A DNA stretch of 12,892 nt, taken from Gammaproteobacteria bacterium. GTDB taxonomy: Bacteria; Pseudomonadota; Gammaproteobacteria; UBA9214. The translations under genes and the position numbers were made by a program. Of this stretch, positions 1-6,548 are shown in pieces. The stretch lies in the NCBI GenBank assembly GCA_020027635.1, contig JAHKKL010000025.1:1-12892 (forward strand), written 5' to 3'. The notes under the pieces are model-generated. The model had not been told where the DNA came from. It saw nothing but the letters and a program-made list of their open reading frames with translations, and ran no database searches. Positions within the stretch are counted from its first letter, which is position 1; each line of letters opens with the position of its first letter.

Positions 1-429
1 CCCCTGCTTATCTGGCAGTATGCGGTGCCGGTCAATGCAGAGGAAATTCTAATGGCCCGCTCGCTGCAGCTGTTTCCCGAGGCCATGCTCGCCCTGCAGG
101 AATCGATTCGAGATCACGGTTACACCATCTCACGAGTCCAGTGCGTGGATATCGGGCTCCCCAGCATGGGCTACAAGACGGACAAGTACCGAATAATATT
201 TTTCGGAAAGATCGACGAGGTCCGGGGCCTTACAGGGAAGGCATTCCAGATGTTTCCCTACCTGCCACTCAAGATTTCCATCTTTGCAGAAGACGGTCAA
301 ACCCTCCTGATAACATCAAACTCCAGGCTGTATGCCGCTATCGCAGACGATGCGGTGGATTCCACAATTTTCGAGCGATGGGAAAGCGACCTGCGTTCCA
401 TATTCCATGCTGTGAGCATGTCCGAGTGA
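1..429 (+). CDS. DUF302 domain protein, secreted, 5' end outside window
   Basis: The reading frame is open from the first base, so the true start most likely lies upstream. A GTG at 25 is only the first start-like codon inside the window. The first visible residues form a hydrophobic stretch ending VPVNA before EEILMARS, which looks like the end of a signal peptide cleaved after Ala, giving an exported protein. The body resembles the DUF302 family: a VDIGLPSMGYKTDKYRI strand region, an FFGKIDEV segment, then PYLPLKISIFAEDGQTLL and TSNSRLYAA. DUF302 is a small alpha/beta domain of unknown biochemical role that occurs widely in proteobacteria, often in periplasmic proteins. The gene is convergent with the DUF6455 gene. 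Family assignment rests on remembered motif similarity; function is unknown. Confidence 0.75.
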   Translation, partial: PLLIWQYAVPVNAEEILMARSLQLFPEAMLALQESIRDHGYTISRVQCVDIGLPSMGYKTDKYRIIFFGKIDEVRGLTGKAFQMFPYLPLKISIFAEDGQTLLITSNSRLYAAIADDAVDSTIFERWESDLRSIFHAVSMSE

Positions 430-434
430 ACAAT

Positions 435-458
435 CCGGCCAATGGCCATGTCGGCCGG
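435..458. terminator. weak hairpin between convergent genes
   Basis: CCGGCC at 435-440 pairs with GGCCGG at 453-458 across a 12-base loop, in the 99-base gap between two genes that point at each other. There is no T-tract on either side, so an intrinsic terminator is only possible. The placement is the main argument. Confidence 0.2.
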
Positions 459-528
459 TTGATTATGAAATGACCGGCAGGAAGAATCCTGTTGGAAGAT
501 CCGGTTCTGTTACATGACGGGTCTGGTA

Positions 529-906
529 TCAAGCCGACCTATCGTGTGTCCCATTCCTAAGGCGGTCAAATTCATTCATGTTTGGGCAGAAATCGCGAGC
601 GCTGGCGGGATCGCTCCGGTCATCGGCGAGGTAGGAATCGCAGGCGGTCGATGCATCGCAGTTCTGGCAGGTACTCATATGGCCTGTTATCGCGGTGGTC
701 GGAAATTTGCGCACGTAGTCACGAAGACTGATATTCAGGCGGCGCAGCATCTTGCCAAGCCGGCTGTTGAGTATGCGGTTTACCAGCTCCTCGCGTTTCG
801 TTTGCAGGGCACAATAATCCTGGACCCGTTGGCAAGTCAGATAGGCGCCGCCCATAATTATGGCCATTACCAGACCGGCAACGATCAACAATATGGTTAG
901 TTCCAC
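529..906 (-). CDS. DUF6455 family protein, membrane-anchored, four cysteines
   Basis: 125 residues from a GTG start preceded by GAGGTG seven bases upstream, a good ribosome binding site that fixes the start. Residues 3-23 form one transmembrane segment. A charged, probably helical linker follows (about 27-48), and then a soluble domain with the pattern LGKMLRRLNI...VRKFPTTAITGHMSTCQNC...CDSYLADDRSDP...DFCPNMNEFDRL. This matches my recollection of the DUF6455 family, which has no assigned function. Cysteines at 80, 83, 89 and 107 of the domain are arranged C-x2-C-x5-C-x17-C, which suggests metal or iron-sulfur binding, although disulfides are possible if the domain is periplasmic. A longer plus-strand frame overlaps it (514-900) but has no recognisable content. 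The family call is fairly sure; the cofactor is inference. Confidence 0.8.
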   Translation of the reverse strand: MELTILLIVAGLVMAIIMGGAYLTCQRVQDYCALQTKREELVNRILNSRLGKMLRRLNISLRDYVRKFPTTAITGHMSTCQNCDASTACDSYLADDRSDPASARDFCPNMNEFDRLRNGTHDRSA

Positions 907-1359
907 GTGATTTCACCTCGTATAGGTTCCAGAATCGCCCCATTATTCCGTCCAATCGGCGTTGGCGACTTGATCTTCGTCAAATCAGCGGTGCAAAGCA
1001 AGCCGATAAACAACGATTAGCGCCTGGTCGCGGATACAGGGAGGATCGTTGGATCCTGACTGTTGTCATCCACACGGGCAGGCGCACCCGCATGCCGGCA
1101 ATGCTGAAAATTCGTTTGACCGGCACAGATGACCCGGCGGCGTGATGCTGCACGGCTTGGCGTGAGCGGTGCCATCATATGCACACTGTTGATCCGGAAG
1201 GTATCGATTGAGGCTTTAGCCGAGTCCTACGTGTAAATCCGGGCGATTCAATCATGTGGTTGATTAATTGAAGATAAATTGACATATCTCAGCGTATTTT
1301 GCCGACTGATTGAATTATTATGTTTACTCGGACGCTTGCGGACGGTGTGGACCGAAATC
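907..1359. other. gene-free region between DUF6455 and pdxH
   Basis: No convincing gene is present. It holds the 5' regions of two divergent genes. The half nearest pdxH (about 1240-1330) is AT-rich and contains a perfect -35-like TTGACA at 1279-1284, but no good -10 lies at the usual distance, so no promoter is called. A minus-strand frame of about 54 codons (roughly 1019-1180) is Arg/Ala-rich and looks random. Confidence 0.5.
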
Positions 1360-1956
1360 ATGACAAATACAGTAGAGCTTCAGCATGAGGCAGTGACCAT
1401 GTTTCAGGACTGGCTGGATGCGGCCTGCAAGACCGATTTGCGAGAACCGACCGCAATGACGCTGGCCACGGCGAATGCGCAAGGCCGGCCATCTGCGCGA
1501 ACCATGCTGATGAAGAGTTTCGATGAACGGGGTTTCGTTTTCTTTACCAATAGCCAGAGTCGCAAAGGTGATGAACTGCGGGAAAATTCCTTTGTTTCGC
1601 TATGCTTCTTCTGGCAGCCACTGATGCGCCAGGTGCGGATCGAGGGCAGGGCAGTCACCATCAGTGCGCAAGAATCCGATACTTATTGGGAGACACGCCC
1701 GCGTGACAGTCAGCTGGGCGCATGGGCATCGCAGCAATCCAGGCCCCTGGATATCCGGGAAACCCTCGAGGAGAGGATGGCAAAGGCGCATGCCAGATTC
1801 ATTGATGACACGGTCCCGCGCCCGCCGCACTGGATTGGCTACCGGGTTATTCCCGAGCGGATCGAATTCTGGAAGTCCGGCTGGCACCGTCTGCATGAAC
1901 GCGTCCTGTACGAGAAACGTGCGGATGGCTGGTGCAAAACGTTGTTGTACCCTTGA
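1360..1956 (+). CDS. pdxH: pyridoxamine 5'-phosphate oxidase
   Basis: FMN-dependent oxidase (EC 1.4.3.5) that converts pyridoxine or pyridoxamine 5'-phosphate to pyridoxal 5'-phosphate with O2, in the cytoplasm. The 198 residues from the ATG at 1360 (MTNTVELQ) cover the whole family fold. Visible motifs are RTMLMK (48-53) and FFTNSQSRK (61-69) for FMN phosphate binding, RQVRIEG (90-96), RPRDSQLGAWAS (113-124) and the C-terminal signature GWHRLHERVLY (174-184), whose Arg177 and His179 correspond to E. coli Arg197 and His199. The frame stays open to a TTG at 1279, but those extra 27 residues (MTYLSVFCRLIELL...) do not resemble the family, so the ATG was chosen. Its ribosome binding site is poor (GGTGTGGA about nine bases upstream). 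The N-terminus is shorter than in E. coli (218 residues). Stands alone, with no pdx partner nearby. Confidence 0.93.
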   Translation: MTNTVELQHEAVTMFQDWLDAACKTDLREPTAMTLATANAQGRPSARTMLMKSFDERGFVFFTNSQSRKGDELRENSFVSLCFFWQPLMRQVRIEGRAVTISAQESDTYWETRPRDSQLGAWASQQSRPLDIRETLEERMAKAHARFIDDTVPRPPHWIGYRVIPERIEFWKSGWHRLHERVLYEKRADGWCKTLLYP

Positions 1957-2075
1957 AGCGGATATTACGAATAACCCGTTGCAATCATCATCCCCTGACT
2001 GATGCAGAACCGGTGCGGGAGATCCTGCGCATTTCCCGCGGCTTCATGGAGCCATGGCGGCTTGCATTGTATCGC

Positions 2076-2094
2076 TTGGGATCCACAATCCCAG
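2076..2094. repeat. upstream inverted repeat TTGGGA-N7-TCCCAG
   Basis: TTGGGA (2076-2081) is matched by TCCCAG (2089-2094) across seven bases. The perfect core is TGGGAT-CCACA-ATCCCA. Its half-sites are the same as those of the inverted repeat over the DUF6502 promoter about 310 bases downstream. I did not see another such pair in the window. It could be a second operator for the same DNA-binding protein or a chance hairpin. Confidence 0.4.
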
Positions 2095-2385
2095 GGCAGT
2101 ACACCCTGACAACGTCAATCTGACAGCCTGTAACCACATTGCCGCCCCGTGTGTACGAACGGCCTGCGTGGCGCGCGCGCGTTCAGTGATAAGTCAAGCA
2201 TTTCAGTCCGCTGTTGATGCTGCGGCGCACGGGTTTTGTGCGGATAATCGATCCACGGGTTCCCATCGCGCAGATGGCTTCCGGTGATTACCCCCTGATG
2301 AGGCGGGTTATGAGCAATCATATGCCGCCAATTAATAATCAATACTGATTTATGCTAAATTCCTGTTTCGCCGATGCATGTATCA

Positions 2386-2420
2386 TTGACCAATCTTCTA
2401 TATTGGGAATAGAATCCCAA
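2386..2420 (+). promoter_or_regulatory. sigma70-like promoter with overlapping operator-like palindrome
   Basis: TTGACC (2386-2391) and TAGAAT (2410-2415), 18 bases apart, each match the sigma70 consensus at five of six positions. The -10 lies inside a perfect inverted repeat, TTGGGA (2403-2408), ATAGAA, TCCCAA (2415-2420). A protein bound there would block the promoter. The predicted transcription start (about 2421-2423) is only a few bases before the ATG at 2426, so a transcript from this promoter would be leaderless or nearly so. Position and symmetry are seen; promoter activity and repressor identity are inferred. Confidence 0.45.
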
Positions 2421-2425
2421 GGATA

Positions 2426-3235
2426 ATGAGCAGGAAATACAACAAGGTCCTGTTCGCATCGATCCTGCGGCTGATGAGACCGCTGGTGCGCATCCTTCTG
2501 CGCAACGGGATTGCCTATGGCACGTTCTCGGAGCTGGTCAGAAAGGTATATGTGGACGTGGCATTCGCTGACTTCGCTCCTGAGGGCAAGAGGCAGACCG
2601 TGTCACGCATTTCGGCGCTGACCGGTTTGACACGCAAGGAAGTCAAGCGCCTGCTGGAGCTTGTTGCGCCTGATGATACAGTCAGCCAGGAACGCTTCAA
2701 CCGCGGCATTCGCGTAATCAGCGGCTGGGTAAATGACCGGCGTTTCCTCGGTTCCGACGGGAAACCGTCGGATCTGCCGGTTGACGGCAAGCCGAAATCC
2801 TTTGCGTTGCTGGTGAAGGAATACAGCGGAGATATACCGACCAAGGCCATGCTGTCTATGCTGGAGGAGTCGGGAAGCGTCAGGCTGATGGGAGATAAGG
2901 TCAGGCTGGTGCGTCATGCCTTTGTACCGGGCAGTGATCCTCTCGACAAGATACAGGTGCTCGGAACCGATGTAGCGGAACTGATTACAACCATTGATCA
3001 CAACCTCACGGCGAGGCCGGATGATCTCCTGTTCCAGCGCAAGGTGTCCTACGACAACATTGATCCGGCGGCGGTGCCAAAACTCAAAAAAATGACTTTC
3101 ACGAAGGCGCAGTCCCTACTCGAGCAACTCGACAGGCAATTCGCCAGCAGTGAGCTGGGCGAGAATAGCGGGGACAGGGGAAAGTACATAAGTCTGGGTA
3201 TCTACTACTACGAACAGGATTCATCCGAGGAATAA
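2426..3235 (+). CDS. DUF6502 family protein, probable helix-turn-helix regulator
   Basis: 269 residues. The N-terminal region LRLMRPLVRILLRNGIAYGTFSELVRKVYVDVA (about 14-46) and the C-terminal LGIYYYEQDSSEE are typical of the DUF6502 family as I remember it. Residues about 57-80 (TVSRISALTGLTRKEVKRLL) read as a winged-helix type DNA-binding helix pair, so a transcriptional regulator is plausible, although no function is established for the family. No signal peptide or membrane span is evident. The start is set by family similarity; AAGGA lies only two bases before the ATG, too close for an ordinary ribosome binding site. The stop is five bases before the DUF5666 lipoprotein gene, so the two form one transcription unit. 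The overlapping palindrome at 2403-2420 suggests that it controls its own operon. Family call fairly sure; regulatory role inferred. Confidence 0.85.
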   Translation: MSRKYNKVLFASILRLMRPLVRILLRNGIAYGTFSELVRKVYVDVAFADFAPEGKRQTVSRISALTGLTRKEVKRLLELVAPDDTVSQERFNRGIRVISGWVNDRRFLGSDGKPSDLPVDGKPKSFALLVKEYSGDIPTKAMLSMLEESGSVRLMGDKVRLVRHAFVPGSDPLDKIQVLGTDVAELITTIDHNLTARPDDLLFQRKVSYDNIDPAAVPKLKKMTFTKAQSLLEQLDRQFASSELGENSGDRGKYISLGIYYYEQDSSEE

Positions 3236-3240
3236 GTGGG

Positions 3241-4716
3241 ATGCGGTATTCGATTCGACAAGTTTTCCTGTTGTTCTCCCTCGCCGTCTCATGCCTTGTT
3301 ACCGCGTCTTGCGGCGGCGGTGGCGGCGGAAGTATGGCCGGTGGCGGCATCGGCGGTACCGGTATTGTAGCCTCGGGTACGATTACGGCTTTCGGCAGCA
3401 TCTTCGTCAACGGCATCGAATTTGAAACAGACGGCGCAAACCGGGATGTTGACGGCGAGACGTCTGTCAGTGATGGAACCGACGATGCGGATTTTCTCGG
3501 CATTGGCATGGTCGTTACCGTTGCCGGCACCCTGAATAATGACGGCGTGACCGGTATCGCAGAGAACATTGAATACGACGATACGGTGCAGGGACCGGTA
3601 CAGGGCACGATAATCGATGTTGACCAGTTCACCAGGAGCTTCACCGTGATGGGTATCAGCGTCACCGTGCACAAGGTCAACACCGTATTTGATAATGTGG
3701 CCTTCGATACCCTGCAGACCGATGACCTGGTGGAGGTCAGCGGCTTCTTCGATGCCGCCGGCGTCTTGCAGGCCACACGCCTTGAACGCAAGACCGGTAG
3801 TGAAATTGAAGTGAAGGGTACAGTCACCGGGCTGGCCGGCGATACCTTTACCCTTGCAGTCGACTATGCAGCGACCACTTACTCGGTGGATGCCACCGCT
3901 GCTGAGCTTCCTGCCGGAGGGCTTGTCAATAATCAGTTTGTGGAGGTCAAGGGGACACTGGCCGGCACCGCTATCGCGGCCACCCGCGTGGAACTGAAGG
4001 GCAATGGGTTTGACGATGTCGAGAATGCCAGCATCGAGGGGATTGTCACCGATTTCACTGACATTGGCGACTTCTGGGTCGCCGGACAACAGGTGAATGC
4101 CTCGGGCGCAGATTTTAACCCCGCCAGTCTCATGGGGAGCATTTCGAACGGAATGGAGGTGGAGGTCGAAGGTCCCATTCAGAGCGGGGTACTCATGGCA
4201 AGCAAGCTGGAGGCTCGCGGCGGAAATGTTGAGATTGGAGCCCGTGTGCTCACGGTAGAGACTGATGCGGGGGGGGTCACCGGCGACATCACCCTGCGGT
4301 TTGTTCCCGGTGACCTGGTTGTGTCGCTTGACAACCGCACCACGTTGCGGGACGAAACCGGGTTGAATGATCCGCTGACCCTCTCCGATATCCATGCGGG
4401 CGACGTTTTGCAGGTCGTGGCGTACCGGGATGCCGCCCTTGACCGTCTCATCGCGACGGAGATGCGCCGTGAACCGTCGGGTTATGACCGGCTGGTGGGA
4501 CCGGTAGACAACTGTGTCGCAGGTTCCCATGTGACCATTCTCGGACTGGACTTCGCCCTGTTCGATGGCACGACGCTGTACCAGGACGAGGAAGAGCAGC
4601 CACTGCCAAGCAGCGCGGCATTCTGTACCGCGCAGTCCGCAGGCGACTTCCCCGCCAAGATCGAGGATATGCCGCCTCCGGATGGTACAGCGGATACGGC
4701 CGAACTTGAGCAGTGA
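3241..4716 (+). CDS. DUF5666 repeat lipoprotein
   Basis: 491 residues beginning with a lipoprotein signal peptide: basic MRYSIR, a hydrophobic core, lipobox TASC with lipidated Cys24, then a Gly6 tether and a Gly-rich linker to about 45. No Asp follows the Cys, so outer-membrane sorting is likely. The rest is about six diverged beta-rich units of 60-80 residues (about 44-113, 118-182, 189-253, 263-326, 331-410, 416-475). Each starts near a G-x-[IV] strand and most have a VEV-G turn followed by a strand ending in LE or similar, the style of DUF5666, probably small beta-barrels. The last unit has Cys425 and Cys462, which could form a disulfide. The acidic tail ends TAELEQ. GAGGAA eight bases before the ATG, within the end of the upstream gene, serves as ribosome binding site. 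The biochemical role is unknown; an envelope binding or structural role is a guess. Confidence 0.85.
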   Translation: MRYSIRQVFLLFSLAVSCLVTASCGGGGGGSMAGGGIGGTGIVASGTITAFGSIFVNGIEFETDGANRDVDGETSVSDGTDDADFLGIGMVVTVAGTLNNDGVTGIAENIEYDDTVQGPVQGTIIDVDQFTRSFTVMGISVTVHKVNTVFDNVAFDTLQTDDLVEVSGFFDAAGVLQATRLERKTGSEIEVKGTVTGLAGDTFTLAVDYAATTYSVDATAAELPAGGLVNNQFVEVKGTLAGTAIAATRVELKGNGFDDVENASIEGIVTDFTDIGDFWVAGQQVNASGADFNPASLMGSISNGMEVEVEGPIQSGVLMASKLEARGGNVEIGARVLTVETDAGGVTGDITLRFVPGDLVVSLDNRTTLRDETGLNDPLTLSDIHAGDVLQVVAYRDAALDRLIATEMRREPSGYDRLVGPVDNCVAGSHVTILGLDFALFDGTTLYQDEEEQPLPSSAAFCTAQSAGDFPAKIEDMPPPDGTADTAELEQ

Positions 4717-4737
4717 GCGGCTACCTAATCCCCCTTA

Positions 4738-4761
4738 GGCGCCGTCACGGCGCCTTTTTTT
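4738..4761 (+). terminator. strong intrinsic terminator after the DUF5666 gene
   Basis: GGCGCCG (4738-4744), loop TCA and CGGCGCC (4748-4754) form a perfect GC-rich stem, followed directly by seven T residues (4755-4761). It lies 22 bases after the stop codon and ends the DUF6502-DUF5666 unit. Confidence 0.93.
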
Positions 4762-4762
4762 G

Positions 4763-5138
4763 CCTGCAGGGATTGCAGGTACGTCGCGGAGCGCAAGGAC
4801 GATGCACAGGGAGGTGTGAGTGCCGCGGAAGGCAGGAAGCCGGGAGCGGCGGCGCGAGAGCGACGGGCCAAGGAGGCTGAGCCGGTGCGGGTTCAGGGGA
4901 GCTTCGCCGGATGGGTAAGACGTAAGCGTTGTCCCTCATCGGGATATGACAGCCGAAGCCTTCCTGCGCGAAAGCTGAATCTGTGCCATAGGGTTGCTGG
5001 TCCATGCCTATCAAGCGCATTGCCCCAGCCGCCGGTTACCCGGTTATTTCCCGCTGTCCCTGGCCATGATCTCCGCATGCCCGAAATCACCGGGAATGAT
5101 CTCCTTTCGGGGAGCAAACATTGCGTTTGTTGTCCCTG
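4763..5138. other. gene-free purine-rich region, possible dispersed repeat
   Basis: No gene is credible here. Directly after the terminator is an inverted repeat, CCTGCA (4763-4768) and TGCAGG (4774-4779). From about 4786 to 4912 the plus strand is strikingly purine-rich, unlike the other spacers. GTAAG is repeated at 4915-4919 and 4922-4926. Frames on both strands (4816-5265 plus, 4745-5020 minus) give Arg/Pro/Ala-rich sequence without folds or motifs. The minus one resembles the spurious proteins often predicted from multicopy non-coding repeats, but this is only an impression. The part from 5020 to 5138 is featureless apart from CAAAC-ATTGC-GTTTG near 5117-5131. Confidence 0.4.
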
Positions 5139-5819
5139 CTATCGAATGACTCCGCCCGCCTGTCCGGTTCTCTCCAACCGCCAGGCCTGTTCGCTGAGGC
5201 GGGTGAGGCCCCGTTCCATGAATCTCGGTTGTGAGCGCAGGATATCGGTACGGCAGAGTTGCTGAACTGTACAAGCATCCGTGAACAATTCTGTTACCTC
5301 CGCATCGCTTACGGAAAACGGCGGCCCCCCCATCTCGGACTGATCATAATCCAAAGTTAACAGAAGCCCTCTGGCGTGCCGGTCCAGCACGGTGGAAAGG
5401 TGGTTGACGTACCGTGGGCGCATCTCGGGCGGCAGGGCGATCAATGCCGCTCGGTCATACATCCCACGGCAGTTTCCGATATCGCCCCGTCCCAGCTCGA
5501 AAAAATCACCGCACAGGATTTCCAGGGCTTCGATCCTCCACCGTATGTAGCGGTCTTCCCGGGTGACTACAGGGGTAAGCCGGTTCTCGGCAAAGAAGGC
5601 TTCCACGGCGATGGGGCTGATTTCGACACCCACCACAGCGAACCCCTGCTCCAGCAGCCAGAACATATCCCGGCTTTTGCCGCACAGGGGTACAAGGACA
5701 CGCTCGCCCCTGTTCGGCGCCAGGGAGGGCCAGTAACGGACAAGATAGGGATTGATATCACTCTGGTGAAAACCGATCTGGTTGGTTTTCCAGCGTTCAT
5801 GCCAGAAGTCCGGATCCAT
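5139..5819 (-). CDS. tpm: thiopurine S-methyltransferase family protein
   Basis: S-adenosylmethionine-dependent methyltransferase of the TPMT family, cytoplasmic. Bacterial members methylate thiopurines in vitro and are linked to methylation of selenium and tellurium compounds. The 226 residues from MDPDFWHERW match the family start (xxFWxxRW...IGFHQ). Motif I is VLVPLCGKSRDM (41-52), followed by GVEISPIAVEAFF (64-76), CGDFFEL (103-109) and MYDRAALIALPPEMRPRYV (120-138), with LLLTLDYDQSEMGGPPFSV (152-170) as the late core motif. The ATG at 5819 has AGGTGA eight bases upstream. The frame extends another 29 codons to 5906, but this would overlap the divergent gene and does not look like the family. 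Slightly longer than the usual 215-220 residues at the C-terminus. Divergent from the 5878 gene with a 58-base gap that must hold both promoters. Confidence 0.93.
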   Translation of the reverse strand: MDPDFWHERWKTNQIGFHQSDINPYLVRYWPSLAPNRGERVLVPLCGKSRDMFWLLEQGFAVVGVEISPIAVEAFFAENRLTPVVTREDRYIRWRIEALEILCGDFFELGRGDIGNCRGMYDRAALIALPPEMRPRYVNHLSTVLDRHARGLLLTLDYDQSEMGGPPFSVSDAEVTELFTDACTVQQLCRTDILRSQPRFMERGLTRLSEQAWRLERTGQAGGVIR

Positions 5820-5877
5820 GATATAAATCACCTGGAGTCGTTCATAAACAAAAACATAGCTGCAGGTTATACGCATC

Positions 5878-6321
5878 ATGAACACGCCGGCAACAAATCC
5901 GTTCACCGTCGCCTTCCGCGGCCGGTTCCGAAACGTCCTGCGCTGGGAGCAACTCGATCAGCTCTGGGAGGTGCTGCGCCGCGACGCAGGGAATGGATGG
6001 TATCTCTACGCCACGGGCGAATCACCGCCGGAAGACCCAGTGAGCGGAGAAATGTTGCGGACCTTCCTGTCCGAAATTGATCTGCTGCTGCGCAGGGAAC
6101 ACGACGAGGATTATTGCGGCATCGTGTACGCCGACTCGTTCGAGTCGCCGCAGTTCATCAAGATCTATGACCCGGGCAACCTGGGAGTCTCCTGTGGTTA
6201 CAGCGATAATCCGCCCTTGCCGGGCTGGGTACTTTCCAAATTACCGCCGTCGGATCTCAACGCGGCCGCCTTCTCGCCCGCCAACCGCCGGCGCTGGTGG
6301 CGGCGTCTGCTGGGGGCATGA
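5878..6321 (+). CDS. conserved hypothetical protein
   Basis: 147 residues with no signal peptide or membrane span. The sequence has strong-looking conserved blocks: FRNVLRWEQLDQLWEVLR near the start, GWYLYATGESPP, FLSEIDLLLRREHDEDYCGIVY in the middle, then IKIYDPGNLGVSCGYSDNPPLPGWVLSKLPP and a basic, Trp-containing tail (NRRRWWRRLLGA). I recall similar uncharacterised proteins in beta- and gammaproteobacteria but no function. The ATG at 5878 has only a weak AGG about 12 bases upstream. The tpm gene is divergent at 58 bases. The coding call is supported by composition and conserved-looking motifs; a plus-strand frame at 5376-6080 is antisense to tpm and is not used. Confidence 0.8.
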   Translation: MNTPATNPFTVAFRGRFRNVLRWEQLDQLWEVLRRDAGNGWYLYATGESPPEDPVSGEMLRTFLSEIDLLLRREHDEDYCGIVYADSFESPQFIKIYDPGNLGVSCGYSDNPPLPGWVLSKLPPSDLNAAAFSPANRRRWWRRLLGA

Positions 6322-6323
6322 GT

Positions 6324-6346
6324 GACAGCCGGGCTGCCCGGTTGTC
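6324..6346 (+). terminator. hairpin just after the 5878-6321 gene
   Basis: GACAGCCGGG (6324-6333), loop CTG and CCCGGTTGTC (6337-6346) form a 10-bp stem with one G-T wobble, starting three bases after the stop codon. No T-run follows (GCATCTT), so it is either a weak intrinsic terminator or a 3'-end stabilising hairpin. Confidence 0.45.
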
Positions 6347-6414
6347 GCATCTTGGTGCCGGTATGCACGGGTATTGTGCGTGTTGCCCGTGTCCGCCTTT
6401 ATAACCGCCTGATA

Positions 6415-6440
6415 TACAAGCCTTGACCTGTTGGCTTGTA
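6415..6440. repeat. 8-bp perfect inverted repeat in an upstream region
   Basis: TACAAGCC (6415-6422) and GGCTTGTA (6433-6440) flank TTGACCTGTT. The repeat lies about 110 bases before the hypothetical gene at 6549 and encloses a -35-like TTGACC (6423-6428), but no good -10 lies at the usual distance. A second small palindrome, GGTGA-TTCA-TCACC, is at 6508-6521. Either could be an operator for that gene; neither is tied to a known regulator. Confidence 0.3.
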
Positions 6441-6548
6441 ACTTGCTGTTGATATCGTGTGACCCCATGCAGCGTGTCCGGAGCCAGGCACGTTCTTGCA
6501 GGTTCGTGGTGATTCATCACCCCGCCGTTTACCGTACAGGCATGCCGT

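Larger units (their letters stand above)
1957..2425 (+). other. gene-free region upstream of the DUF6502 gene
   Basis: 469 bases without a credible gene; frames at 1932-2123, 2054-2287 and 2115-2342 (minus) show no family-like sequence. GCGGGA near 2014 and TCCCGC near 2034 could pair as a weak terminator for pdxH, but no T-run follows. The region contains two related inverted repeats (2076-2094 and 2403-2420) and turns AT-rich from about 2320, as expected of a promoter region. Confidence 0.5.

Noticed and set aside
514..900. 128-codon plus-strand frame opposite the DUF6455 gene
   Set aside because: No recognisable motif and no ribosome binding site, whereas the minus-strand frame has a membrane span, four patterned cysteines and a good ribosome binding site.
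1279..1359. TTG-initiated N-terminal extension of pdxH
   Set aside because: The extra 27 residues are Leu/Arg-rich and unlike the family, and the TTG is part of a -35-like TTGACA.
3289..4530. 413-codon minus-strand frame antisense to the DUF5666 gene
   Set aside because: Its translation is His/Gly-rich with no domain or signal, while the plus-strand frame has a lipobox, a ribosome binding site and family-like repeats. It is a by-product of GC-rich codon use.
4879..4894. GAGCCGGTGCGGGTTC, reminiscent of the ends of group II intron domain V
   Set aside because: Far too short for the 34-base domain V hairpin, and no reverse transcriptase or other intron domains are nearby.
4745..5265. Frames of 91 codons (minus) and 149 codons (plus) in the spacer after the terminator
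   Set aside because: Arg/Pro/Ala-rich low-complexity translations without a fold; the plus one runs into the antisense of tpm and the minus one into the terminator stem.
5376..6080. 234-codon plus-strand frame antisense to tpm
   Set aside because: The opposite strand encodes an intact TPMT-family enzyme with all motifs; this frame has none.
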